From: Granulosicoccus antarcticus IMCC3135
GTDB taxonomy: Bacteria; Pseudomonadota; Gammaproteobacteria; Granulosicoccales; Granulosicoccaceae
Assembly: GCF_002215215.1 (NCBI RefSeq)
Contig: NZ_CP018632.1
Coordinates: forward strand, 5,576,501-5,640,500
Direction of reading: 5' to 3'
Length of the DNA: 64,000 bases
The notes below the pieces were generated by a model. It ran no database searches. It saw nothing but the letters and a program-made list of their open reading frames with translations, and was not told the DNA's origin. How positions within the stretch are numbered: the first letter of the stretch is position 1; every line of letters begins with the position of its first letter. The position numbers and the translations under genes were made by a program. Of the stretch, positions 10,058-17,949 are shown piece by piece.

Positions 10058-10070
10058 GTTTTTTACTCAA

Positions 10071-11006
10071 TCAGGCCGTTTGAAATAAATCATTGAGTGC
10101 GGACAACGGAACAAACTGCCCGCCCTCCTCTGCACACCATTGCAATGCTGCCTGCATATCGTCAATAAAACGTTTGACGTCATCAGCCGATTGCGGATAA
10201 GGCGATGCCTTCTCGATCACTTCCATGGAATGGAACATCATGTTGATCGACAAGACACGCTCATTACGGTGCTTCTTCATTTGATATCTGACAATCTCTT
10301 TCATCTGCTCGACAGAGGCAAACCAGGGTCGAAACCATCGAGGATCACGGAACAGACGGGGTTTGACCGTCACGGGTACTTCAAGCAGTCGCCCTGGCGT
10401 GCAAGGTCCAGCAGAGGAAATACTGCCAGGCGCCGGGAAATAGGGTTGCTCCGGGGACTTCCGAAAATCCACAACTGCGTTCGGTTCACGCCATCGAATA
10501 TATGGCGTAACACTGGTGTCTACCTTATAGCCCAGCTTTTGCAGACTGTTGATCGAGTCTGCCGAGGCGCCATAGCGTCCGGCCCTGAAACTGGTCGGAG
10601 AATAACCCAGCTGCTGCTCGAACAGGCGCGTCAGGTTGGCCAGTTTCTGATATTCCACATCAGGGGCATAGCTGCACTGGAAATCCGGACTATCTACTCC
10701 TGCATAGTCATGGAATTTCTTTTCTGGCTCGATGAACGCTGCATGCAGGTGAGTTCCATATTCGTAATTGCCGGCAAGTTTGCGTAGCGTCTGAACACTC
10801 TGTGAGTCCTCCAGCACCTCTACCGTCAACAGATAAGTGGGAATGGCACCAACGGCTTCGAATGCGGGCTGCAGCCTGTTGGGCAGACCCTCGTTGATAG
10901 AGTCGAACGCCAACGGGTTTGAGCGTATCCATGCCGGGTCGTGATCACACTCGGTGTCAATAGACACCGATACGACCAGCTTTTCGATTTTACTGCCATT
11001 GATCAT
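10071..11006 (-). CDS. Polysaccharide deacetylase-like (WalW-type) protein
   Basis: A protein of 311 residues from the ATG at 11006; a TTG seven codons upstream at 11027 is the alternative start. Visible motifs fit a divergent deacetylase barrel of the WalW type: SIDTECDHD near the N-terminus (metal/catalytic Asp and Glu), YGTHLHAAF (metal His), SFRAGRYGAS (the equivalent of the NodB FRPPYG-like strand) and MMFHSMEV near the end (a late His). No signal peptide is seen. This is the second deacetylase-type gene of the locus and is unrelated at motif level to the NodB one at 6616. Substrate unknown; modification of the exopolysaccharide is inferred from context. Confidence 0.72.
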   Translation of the reverse strand: MINGSKIEKLVVSVSIDTECDHDPAWIRSNPLAFDSINEGLPNRLQPAFEAVGAIPTYLLTVEVLEDSQSVQTLRKLAGNYEYGTHLHAAFIEPEKKFHDYAGVDSPDFQCSYAPDVEYQKLANLTRLFEQQLGYSPTSFRAGRYGASADSINSLQKLGYKVDTSVTPYIRWREPNAVVDFRKSPEQPYFPAPGSISSAGPCTPGRLLEVPVTVKPRLFRDPRWFRPWFASVEQMKEIVRYQMKKHRNERVLSINMMFHSMEVIEKASPYPQSADDVKRFIDDMQAALQWCAEEGGQFVPLSALNDLFQTA

Positions 11007-11039
11007 CGGTAAGCCAGACTCAAGCAATCTGTCCGGCCC

Positions 11040-12308
11040 CTAAACATGATACAGCTCCGCCAGACTCTCTGTGACGTGATCAAAACCAAAGCGATCCACG
11101 ATTAGCTGGCGCCCATGAAGCGCGACTGATGCGCGTAAGACTGGCTCATCAATCAGGCGTTGAATCTGCTCTGCCAACATGCCAGCGTCTCCCGGCGGAA
11201 ACAGCAAACCGGTCACATCCTGCTCCACCAGATCATTGTTACCACCAATATCAGACGCAACTACCGGCCGCTGCTCGACCATCGCTTCCATGACAGAGTT
11301 CGGCAATCCTTCTGCAAACGATGGTTGTACATAGATGTCAAGATTCTGAAAGAACGGACCGGTTTCCTCGACAAGTCCCAGCCAATGAATGTTTTCACCG
11401 ATTCCAAGGGAGTCTGCCTGTTTGAGCAATGCCGCCGACGTTTCGCCACTTCCAGCGATCGATAGCTGCAGTTTTTGATGTGGATTATTTTCGAGTAGCA
11501 ACGCAAAGGCATCCAGCAAGACATGTACGCCCTTCACTTCTCGCAGACGGCCGCAATAGCCGATAGTCAACACATCGGATGCAAGAGGCTGTACAGGCGG
11601 ATTACTGGTGTCAATGCCGTTGGGCACAAACTTGATTTGTTCATTCCGAAAACCAGCATCCAGAAGTTTTTCACGAGTCTGATCACTGATTGTCTGAACA
11701 AAATCCACCTGCTTCAAGCCCAGGCGAATCAGAAAATTAAGCGGCATGAAGCGCCGTCTCTGATCCAGCACGCCACCTTCAAACTCATAGAAGCCTGAAA
11801 TTTTGGTTGTCACTGGAAGGCCGGTCCAGCGCCTGGCAAAACCCGCCGAGGCAGCCAGCAAATGAGTAATGTGAATATGCAGTGCATCGAAGCGATGTCG
11901 ATTGAGGTACAGGTAGCGTGCAAACCACACCATCAGACACAATGAACCGACCCAGCGAATATGGGGATAGTCGACGCGCTTGACGGTAAAGCCATGAAAA
12001 GTTTCTTCCAGCGACTGACTCGTCAACACCCTGGGAGTCACAAACTCCACCAGAGCGCCTCGTTCTCGCAATGCAATGGCAAGCTTCAAAGCCTGGTTCT
12101 CGGCACCACCGAGCCCGGGAAAACGACTATCGACTGCGAATAACAGACGCAACCCCGCGAAAGGAGCATCAGCCTCTGTCGTATTGTGCGCATCTGCACC
12201 GTCAAGCTCTGATGCGATTGCCGCAGCTGCTATTGGAGTTTCCGTTGCTGCTGGCGTGCCGGACCTGTCAACGCCCTCACGCCCGGCAGCATTGTTGGAA
12301 CCAATCAT
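11040..12308 (-). CDS. Family 4 glycosyltransferase
   Basis: A 422-residue GT-B enzyme. An Ala/Thr-rich N-terminal tail of about 50 residues precedes the fold (FAVDSRFPGLGGAENQALKLA). The C-terminal nucleotide-sugar domain has IKFVPNGID, IGYCGRLREVKGVHVLLDAF and the GT4 catalytic region PSFAEGLPNSVMEAM with its two glutamates eight apart. It should transfer one sugar from a nucleotide donor to the growing lipid-linked unit in the cytoplasm. The start overlaps the stop of the upstream barrel gene by four bases (ATGA), which indicates coupling. Donor and linkage cannot be read from sequence. The disordered N-terminal tail is unusual for the family, and an internal start near FAGLRLL cannot be excluded. 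Confidence 0.88.
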   Translation of the reverse strand: MIGSNNAAGREGVDRSGTPAATETPIAAAAIASELDGADAHNTTEADAPFAGLRLLFAVDSRFPGLGGAENQALKLAIALRERGALVEFVTPRVLTSQSLEETFHGFTVKRVDYPHIRWVGSLCLMVWFARYLYLNRHRFDALHIHITHLLAASAGFARRWTGLPVTTKISGFYEFEGGVLDQRRRFMPLNFLIRLGLKQVDFVQTISDQTREKLLDAGFRNEQIKFVPNGIDTSNPPVQPLASDVLTIGYCGRLREVKGVHVLLDAFALLLENNPHQKLQLSIAGSGETSAALLKQADSLGIGENIHWLGLVEETGPFFQNLDIYVQPSFAEGLPNSVMEAMVEQRPVVASDIGGNNDLVEQDVTGLLFPPGDAGMLAEQIQRLIDEPVLRASVALHGRQLIVDRFGFDHVTESLAELYHV

Positions 12309-13723
12309 TGAAGTAGTGACTTTAACTCAACCGTCAAATCCTGACTCGCTCTTGAAGGAGGCGCCCAGCGCAAGCCGATAACGACACGATTTTCTGTGAT
12401 ATCGACATCCTCTTCAACGCCTACTCCGGTGTTGAACCGGGTCAGCACGCCATCTGCAGAATCGTGGATAAGACCCGCCTCAAGCTCAAAACTGGTGGTC
12501 AGACTGTAGATAAGCTGAGCCGACGCCAGTATCGAATCAGTCTCATCGACGCGATTGTCATAAGTCTGTCGTTCGTAATTGATTGAAAACTCACTGGTGA
12601 GCCGGGAAGACAGCCTGCGAGACAAGGCGGCATAGGCAAAACTCTGCAACTGATCTTCACTATCCGCACTCAAACCCAGCTGCGAATCAACATCAATAAA
12701 TTGATAATCCTTCTGCGAAACTCCGACGCCAAGATCCAGACTGGTATTTGTCGACTGATAGGCATACCCAACATCCAGGCGAGTCTCTTCAAAGAAACCT
12801 GCCGCTTCGGGCTGTACACCCACGCCATCGCTACCACTTGCAATCAGGCTTTCAACGGTGCTGAGTGTCTGATCATTGAGATCACGAGTCAGACTTGCCG
12901 AAAAAGAGGTTTTAGGTCCCAGCTGGCGAACCGCTCTCAGCTGTGCATTCAACCCATTCAGTGACTCTTCGTCTGCATCATAACGAGTGACACCCAGCTC
13001 TCCGTACAGCTCAAGAAAACCACGCGACCTGCTGGTATAGACGGCAACAGTGGATCGGTTGAAATCTTCCTGTGCACTCAGATTGATATTATCGGTTTCG
13101 TCGGACGCTTCCGTAAACACATTCCCGGCACGAATACCCAGATAACTTCCTGGCGTGGTATCACGCTCATAGCTTGCATTGGCCGTATAAAGCGTTTCCA
13201 GCACATCGCTGTCTTCTGTCTGATTGACGTAAAGCAACCTTGCACGGGTTCGACTCCAGCCCTCAACGTCATATTCGAAACTGGGTCCTGTAACAAAAAC
13301 GTTGCGTCGATCAATAGTTGTATCGTCAATCGTCTGGATCGCATTGTCAGCTCGCACACCACCCAGAATATCGCCCACGTACCAGCGCCACGAACGCGGA
13401 GTCAGAGCGAATTCAGCGGCCCCCAGAAAGCGGGTTATCGTATCAACTGAGGTATCGTCATCGGTCACGATACGGCGTGTATCAATCTCGCCGGTAAATG
13501 CAGCGTCCACCATACGGCTACGCTGCTCGCCATAGACACCGAGCACAACCCCGGTAGTCAGCCCGTCTTCTTCATCAGGGCTATTGACACCGTCAACGTT
13601 ATCGCTGGACTCAAGTGTTAACAGGCCCTCGAATCCGAGATTGAGAGAATGGGCGGTTGCCGGGTACAGCAAAACCACGAGCACGGCTGGACACCATGCA
13701 AGATACTGTTTTCGATCAGACAC
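12305..13723 (-). CDS. EpsL-like outer-membrane beta-barrel of exopolysaccharide export
   Basis: A 472-residue protein with a signal peptide (SDRKQYLAWCPAVLVVLLYP, cleavage after TAHS near residue 26). The rest is a long run of alternating-hydrophobic strands rich in Tyr, Asp, Ser and Thr, without internal hydrophobic helices, ending in the strand VVIGLRWAPP and a short tail. This matches the TIGR03016/EpsL class of barrel proteins of XrtA-type exopolysaccharide loci. These are thought to form or assist the outer-membrane conduit. It lies between the BY-kinase-like gene (41 bases upstream) and the GT4 gene (four-base overlap). The role in export is inferred from family and context. Confidence 0.78.
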   Translation of the reverse strand: MSDRKQYLAWCPAVLVVLLYPATAHSLNLGFEGLLTLESSDNVDGVNSPDEEDGLTTGVVLGVYGEQRSRMVDAAFTGEIDTRRIVTDDDTSVDTITRFLGAAEFALTPRSWRWYVGDILGGVRADNAIQTIDDTTIDRRNVFVTGPSFEYDVEGWSRTRARLLYVNQTEDSDVLETLYTANASYERDTTPGSYLGIRAGNVFTEASDETDNINLSAQEDFNRSTVAVYTSRSRGFLELYGELGVTRYDADEESLNGLNAQLRAVRQLGPKTSFSASLTRDLNDQTLSTVESLIASGSDGVGVQPEAAGFFEETRLDVGYAYQSTNTSLDLGVGVSQKDYQFIDVDSQLGLSADSEDQLQSFAYAALSRRLSSRLTSEFSINYERQTYDNRVDETDSILASAQLIYSLTTSFELEAGLIHDSADGVLTRFNTGVGVEEDVDITENRVVIGLRWAPPSRASQDLTVELKSLLQ

Positions 13724-13764
13724 AGTCTTCCTTTATTTTCGCTGAGGCGTATGAATTGACGCAG

Positions 13765-14637
13765 TCAGTCTGGTTGGTTGTTGATGACTATGCCCGCAAG
13801 TTTGCGTTCATCGATTTCGTCAATGATGGAGTCCAGTGTTCCTGGTGTCACACCACCGTATGGAATGACCAGAACCGTATAGTCACAAATCTCGGACAAG
13901 ATGCGTGCATCGGCGGATGCCGATATCGACGGACCATCAACTATCACAAAACGGTTGTCGTAACGCTCCTTGATATCCAGCATCAACTGCTTGTAGCGCG
14001 CGCTGGTAAAATGCTCTGCACTTATTTCATTATGGTTGCCAATCGGCACGACTCGCATGCGAGGAATACCACTGGGGTTGACAATATGCTCGATACCCAG
14101 CTCGGGTCTCTCCAGGTAATCAAGGAGACCATGGGCATCTTCCCGTCCGATCAGTTTCATCAGTTTGTGCAGAATAGGTGTCTGCAGGTTCGCCTCAACC
14201 AGCATCGACGTCTTGGCTGTGTCGAACGCAATAGTGGCCGCAAGATTCAAGCTGACAAAACTGCCGCCGCCTTCCGGCAACACAGAAGTGACCAACACAC
14301 TGAAGTTGGCTTCCGGCTTCAGGCTGTAGAGTTTGGTTCGCAGCTGGCGCATGGCATCTACCATGTCCCGGTTCTTTGAACGCGGATGGATGATGCCAAG
14401 CAGATCCAGCTGACGATCACTGAACAGCTTCGCCTCTTCCATATTGGCCAGATCAGCACGCGCACGATCAGCCAGGCCGACTGAATCGTTAGCTGCGCGC
14501 AGCTGATTACTGCTGCCCCCTGCGGAGCGGCTCAGCGGAACCATTGAACGGCCGCTCTTGCGGTCACGTCGTTCCGACTTGCCTTGTTGCTGATCCAACA
14601 TCGACCTGACATTGGCAATTTTTGCACGGTCCGTCAT
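13765..14637 (-). CDS. BY-kinase-like (CpsD/XrtA-type) protein with degenerate P-loop
   Basis: A 290-residue cytoplasmic protein of the MinD/BY-kinase fold. The open frame extends further upstream, but I place the start at ATG 14637, which forms TAATG with the stop of the co-polymerase gene. After a disordered basic N-terminal 70 residues comes the MRQLRTKLYSLKP helix, typical of these kinases. The Walker A position reads PEGGGSFVSLNL (121-132): glycines are kept but the essential Lys is absent. The Walker A' position reads MLVEANLQTP, with Glu for the usual Asp and no Arg pair. Walker B (FVIVDGPS, Asp234) is kept. The C-terminus (INNQPD) has no tyrosine cluster. It therefore probably cannot autophosphorylate in the normal way and may act as a structural partner of the adjacent co-polymerase. 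Confidence 0.82.
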   Translation of the reverse strand: MTDRAKIANVRSMLDQQQGKSERRDRKSGRSMVPLSRSAGGSSNQLRAANDSVGLADRARADLANMEEAKLFSDRQLDLLGIIHPRSKNRDMVDAMRQLRTKLYSLKPEANFSVLVTSVLPEGGGSFVSLNLAATIAFDTAKTSMLVEANLQTPILHKLMKLIGREDAHGLLDYLERPELGIEHIVNPSGIPRMRVVPIGNHNEISAEHFTSARYKQLMLDIKERYDNRFVIVDGPSISASADARILSEICDYTVLVIPYGGVTPGTLDSIIDEIDERKLAGIVINNQPD

Positions 14638-16208
14638 TACAGAGCTCCTCCAGAGGATGCTTCCATTGTGTATTTGATCACAAATACGAGGACATACAGC
14701 AGACATACGAATATCACGGTGCTGATGATGACTGCAGGCCGGCTAAAGAACGGTGTCTTTTCGTTCGGCGATGGCATATGCGGAACTGTCGTCAGCAACG
14801 GCAACTGCAACAAATCTGTCACTGCAGAGGCTGTTCGTATACGCGGATCCATCTTGAGAAAAACAAACAGATAGAGGAATGGAAGAACGCTGGCCATGGC
14901 AATGCCTGCGACCACAATATGAAGGAATCGCAACCCATTAGGACGAGCCGGAAAGTTGGCAGGCTGAGCAATACGATACAGCACGCCTTGCTTCTCGGCA
15001 CCCAGAGTCATGGTCAGACGTGCATTTTCCTGCTGACTCAAAAGATCCTCATAAAACTTCTTGTTGATTTCATAATCTCGCGTCAGCTGCGAAAGTTCTC
15101 GTTCAACCTGAGAACTCTGTGTTGAACGCTCCTTCTCCTTAGTCAGCAGCACATTAAGCTGACGCATGCGTGATTGCTGCGCATCCGCTTCTGCAGATGT
15201 ACGTGCCAGATCACTGCGCAGTTGCTGATAAACAGGACTCAGATTGGAAGAACCTGTGAAGGAATTCCCACCTACATTGAAAACTGACTGACCACCACTC
15301 TGGGAATTGGTTTGTTCACTGCGTCGCTGTGCTTGTGCCTTCACGTCTTCGATCTGTTGCCGTAATCGCACTATGTCCGGATAATCATCCGTATAAGACA
15401 GACTCAACACATCGATTTCCGACTGCAAACGACCAATCTGCTCTCGCGTCTGACCTATCTGGTAATCCCGGGCAATTGTTGAGGATTCACTCGACAATTC
15501 GGCCTGCAAGGTACGCCTGCGCTGATCTGCCTGGGCAAAAATCAGAGAGGTCTGTTCCAGATCTCGCTGCAATTCGACAATACGAGCGTTGACGTTGCCT
15601 TCAGTCGTCGCACTCATACCTGGATGCTGACTACGAAAGCTCTCCAATCGACCCTCTGCATCTTCCAGCTTGTCTCGGTAAGTTGCGACCTGGCTGGTAA
15701 TGAACTCGAATGCTTCCGTTGTTTCTTCGGTGGAAGAGTTCATGGTTTTCTGCAGGAACAATTCTGCGAACAGACTGGTTGTCTGAAAGGCTATTTTCGG
15801 ATCATCGTGCCAGTAATCAATTTCCAGCAGCTGATTGTTGCGATTGAATACATTCGTCGCATCAGTCAGATCTTCTCGATATTCCTCGCGCTCGGCAGGA
15901 GTTGTGTTTGCATTGGTGAAACCGACCGTATCCAGCACCGTGTCGAGAATATCCAGAGCAAACAGCTCTTCCTTGGCAACATTCGCCTTGTCGCGGTTGA
16001 CGGTACTGTTGGTACCAATGATAGGGGCAACGATATTGCTATCGTCAACGTAGAGCTGTACGAATGATGTGTATTTCTTCTGCCACATGAAACCGGTCAG
16101 CAAGAAGACCAGGCTTATCGCAATGAAAATGGATAGCAACGTGCCACTACGGGCATTTGCTTCCCGCGAAAGCAGTGGCAACATCTCATCAAGAGTTATG
16201 TTACTCAT
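14637..16208 (-). CDS. Wzz/GumC-like polysaccharide co-polymerase (chain-length determinant)
   Basis: A 523-residue inner-membrane protein. A cytosolic N-terminus with a Wzz motif (LLSREANARSGTLL) leads to a first membrane helix (about 25-43). A long periplasmic region follows (about 45-425), rich in heptad-like coiled coil (QVATYRDKLEDAEGRLESFR and IGRLQSEIDVL). The PxxP-type block (PANFPARPNGLRFLH) leads into the second helix. A short cytosolic segment (FLKMDPRIRTASAV) is followed by a third helix close to the C-terminus. The family controls chain length and links Wzy activity to export by the OPX channel. It lies 55 bases after the OPX gene and overlaps the BY-kinase-like gene by one base. 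Confidence 0.9.
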   Translation of the reverse strand: MSNITLDEMLPLLSREANARSGTLLSIFIAISLVFLLTGFMWQKKYTSFVQLYVDDSNIVAPIIGTNSTVNRDKANVAKEELFALDILDTVLDTVGFTNANTTPAEREEYREDLTDATNVFNRNNQLLEIDYWHDDPKIAFQTTSLFAELFLQKTMNSSTEETTEAFEFITSQVATYRDKLEDAEGRLESFRSQHPGMSATTEGNVNARIVELQRDLEQTSLIFAQADQRRRTLQAELSSESSTIARDYQIGQTREQIGRLQSEIDVLSLSYTDDYPDIVRLRQQIEDVKAQAQRRSEQTNSQSGGQSVFNVGGNSFTGSSNLSPVYQQLRSDLARTSAEADAQQSRMRQLNVLLTKEKERSTQSSQVERELSQLTRDYEINKKFYEDLLSQQENARLTMTLGAEKQGVLYRIAQPANFPARPNGLRFLHIVVAGIAMASVLPFLYLFVFLKMDPRIRTASAVTDLLQLPLLTTVPHMPSPNEKTPFFSRPAVIISTVIFVCLLYVLVFVIKYTMEASSGGAL

Positions 16209-16263
16209 AAGGTTCGGTTAATCAAGAGTCGGGCAAGGCTTTGCATAGGTCATTTAAATCAGA

Positions 16264-16890
16264 TCAGAAACGTCGTTCAGGGATGGTGATGACATCACCA
16301 GGTACCAATGGGTAGTTGGTCTCCAGAATGCCCTCTGAAAGAATATCTGTCAGATAAACGTTGTAAACTCGTGCTACACCATCGGTCGTACGATAGAGTT
16401 TGGCAGAGTTGGGTGATGAGAACTCGTTCACTCCACCAGCTTCCAGAACAAGATCAATCACCGTCATGCCGTCACGATGTGAGATGGATTTGGGTTCTGC
16501 CACACCACCCACTACGCGAACTCGATTCTGGAACTCAGCACTGGGTATTTCCTCAACGATGACTGACACCTTGGGTGTGCGAATGAATTTGGTCAACTTG
16601 CGCTCCGTCTCTTTCGAGACTTCTGCCGGTGTTCGACCACCAGCCAGTACATCGCCAACCAATGGTACGGATATATAACCGTCAGGCCGAACCGGAACTC
16701 TGACCGAAAGGTCAGGATTTTTCCAGACACTGACGCTCAGTACATCACCTGTACCCAGGCGAAATTCTGGCGCAGCACTTGCCTGAATTTCAGGTGGGCG
16801 CTCATCTTCGCTCAAAGGTCCGCGAGAAGTCGCACAACTGGCGAGCATATAGGTCAATAAAAGGAGCGTTATGGCACGCGTAGTGTTCAT
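16264..16890 (-). CDS. OPX polysaccharide export lipoprotein (Wza/XrtA-type)
   Basis: A 208-residue protein. The lipoprotein signal ends in the lipobox LASC (Cys19), so it should be acylated and outer-membrane sorted. The Poly_export domain follows (FRLGTGDVLSVSVWKNPDLS, then VRPDGYISVPLVGDVLAGG), then one SLBB domain (VRVVGGVAEPKSISHRDGMT) and the terminal VPGDVITIPERRF. The length and the absence of a long C-terminal helix match the short OPX form of exosortase-type loci (TIGR03027-like) rather than E. coli Wza. It is the first gene of the leftward operon. The 298-base divergent gap upstream carries a palindrome that could be an operator. Confidence 0.92.
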   Translation of the reverse strand: MNTTRAITLLLLTYMLASCATSRGPLSEDERPPEIQASAAPEFRLGTGDVLSVSVWKNPDLSVRVPVRPDGYISVPLVGDVLAGGRTPAEVSKETERKLTKFIRTPKVSVIVEEIPSAEFQNRVRVVGGVAEPKSISHRDGMTVIDLVLEAGGVNEFSSPNSAKLYRTTDGVARVYNVYLTDILSEGILETNYPLVPGDVITIPERRF

Positions 16891-16989
16891 TTAGAAAAGT
16901 GCCTCCCGGACACGTCCAGGTTCATGGATTTGACTGTCTTCGACTGAGAAGCCAGCAAGCATCACCATTTACCTGATTTTTGAGTTCTT

Positions 16990-17002
16990 GATAACTGTTA
17001 TC
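16990..17002. promoter_or_regulatory. Perfect palindrome in the OPX / J-domain divergent region
   Basis: GATAAC (16990-16995) and GTTATC (16997-17002) are perfect inverted arms around one base. The site lies 100 bases upstream of the leftward OPX gene and about 190 bases before the J-domain gene, a good place for an operator controlling the exopolysaccharide operon. The cognate regulator is unknown. Nothing else is evident in the 16891-17188 gap apart from A/T-rich promoter-like stretches. Confidence 0.3.
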
Positions 17003-17188
17003 GACTGCCGCAGAGATGACTTGACGCGGTACAGCCTTCGTAGTAGCTCAAGTTTATCCGTTAAAACTATCGGCAATGGCAACTCCACCACAAAAGTTAC
17101 AGAATTTAATGAGTCCAAACGTTCACAACTCGCCAGATTACCTATTTTTCACCGCTGCTCCATATTAAACGACGGTAAGCTTGCTTAT

Positions 17189-17830
17189 ATGAACGAACAA
17201 CAACCCCGTACACGGGATTTCAAGCTCGATTACACTTTGCTGGAACTGGATGATCGCGCGGATTGGGAAATAGTGCGGGCGAATTATCGACGCCTGGTAC
17301 ATATGTGGCATCCTGACCGATATGCGCAGCGCCCACGCGAACGCATACATGCACAGCAACAATTCATTGCACTAACCAAGGCCTATACGCAGCTGCGGAC
17401 ATTCCACAGAGTGCATGGACGGCTTCCATTCGAACCCATCAAGAAAAGCACTTCAGACGAGAACATGACGACCCGCAATACCGTTAAAGAACCCAATAAC
17501 AAGAATAAAACCAGCAACGCTGCCGATCAGCAACAAAATGCAGAAACGACGGTTGAAGGTGTTGAATCTGGCATGCTCGCACGTGAAGCCAACACTGGCG
17601 CCAAGTCTGAAGCAGGCACTTCGGCTCGTGCGATATGGATGCTGGCTGGTTGCGCCATCATGATAGCCACGCTAGGCGTGTTTTTCATTATTGACCGCAA
17701 GGCTAATCAGGAAATCATCGAGCAAGGTAGAGAAGCCATTCGCGATGCACCACCTAGCGACTTCATGCCCAGCGCATCTGAAATTCGCAGATCCGAAGCC
17801 AAAGGCGCCTTTGTCCAGCCGACAAAATAG
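17189..17830 (+). CDS. Membrane-anchored J-domain (DnaJ-like) protein
   Basis: The reading frame is open from 16988, but the recognisable protein begins at ATG 17189, giving 213 residues. An N-terminal J-domain (about 8-75) reads LDYTLLELDDRADWEIVRAN, then YRRLVHMWHPDRY with the Hsp70-stimulating HPD tripeptide, then AQQQFIALTKAYTQL. A charged Asn/Gln/Thr/Glu-rich linker (about 85-145) leads to a single membrane helix (AIWMLAGCAIMIATLGVFFI) and a short polar tail. The topology puts the J-domain in the cytosol at the membrane face. It is transcribed divergently from the exopolysaccharide operon, so it may recruit DnaK to membrane or envelope-assembly clients. No specific family name is assigned. 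Confidence 0.72.
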   Translation: MNEQQPRTRDFKLDYTLLELDDRADWEIVRANYRRLVHMWHPDRYAQRPRERIHAQQQFIALTKAYTQLRTFHRVHGRLPFEPIKKSTSDENMTTRNTVKEPNNKNKTSNAADQQQNAETTVEGVESGMLAREANTGAKSEAGTSARAIWMLAGCAIMIATLGVFFIIDRKANQEIIEQGREAIRDAPPSDFMPSASEIRRSEAKGAFVQPTK

Positions 17831-17865
17831 AACGGTCAGGCAAACTACACTCTGGCGCTATAGCC

Positions 17866-17911
17866 GCGACCATACGGCTTCTCCTCAACGAGGATGAAAT
17901 CGTATAGTCGC
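17866..17911. terminator. Hairpin between convergent genes, candidate bidirectional terminator
   Basis: The outer arms GCGACCATACG (17866-17876) and CGTATAGTCGC (17901-17911) pair over 11 positions with one mismatch. An inner stem TCCTC (17882-17886) / GAGGA (17890-17894) closes on a three-base loop. It sits in the 119-base gap between the convergent J-domain and phosphoglycosyl transferase genes. It has no strong T-run. Confidence 0.5.
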
Positions 17912-17949
17912 CTCGCCCTTCCCTTGACAGGTCCGGATCGACTCTCGTT

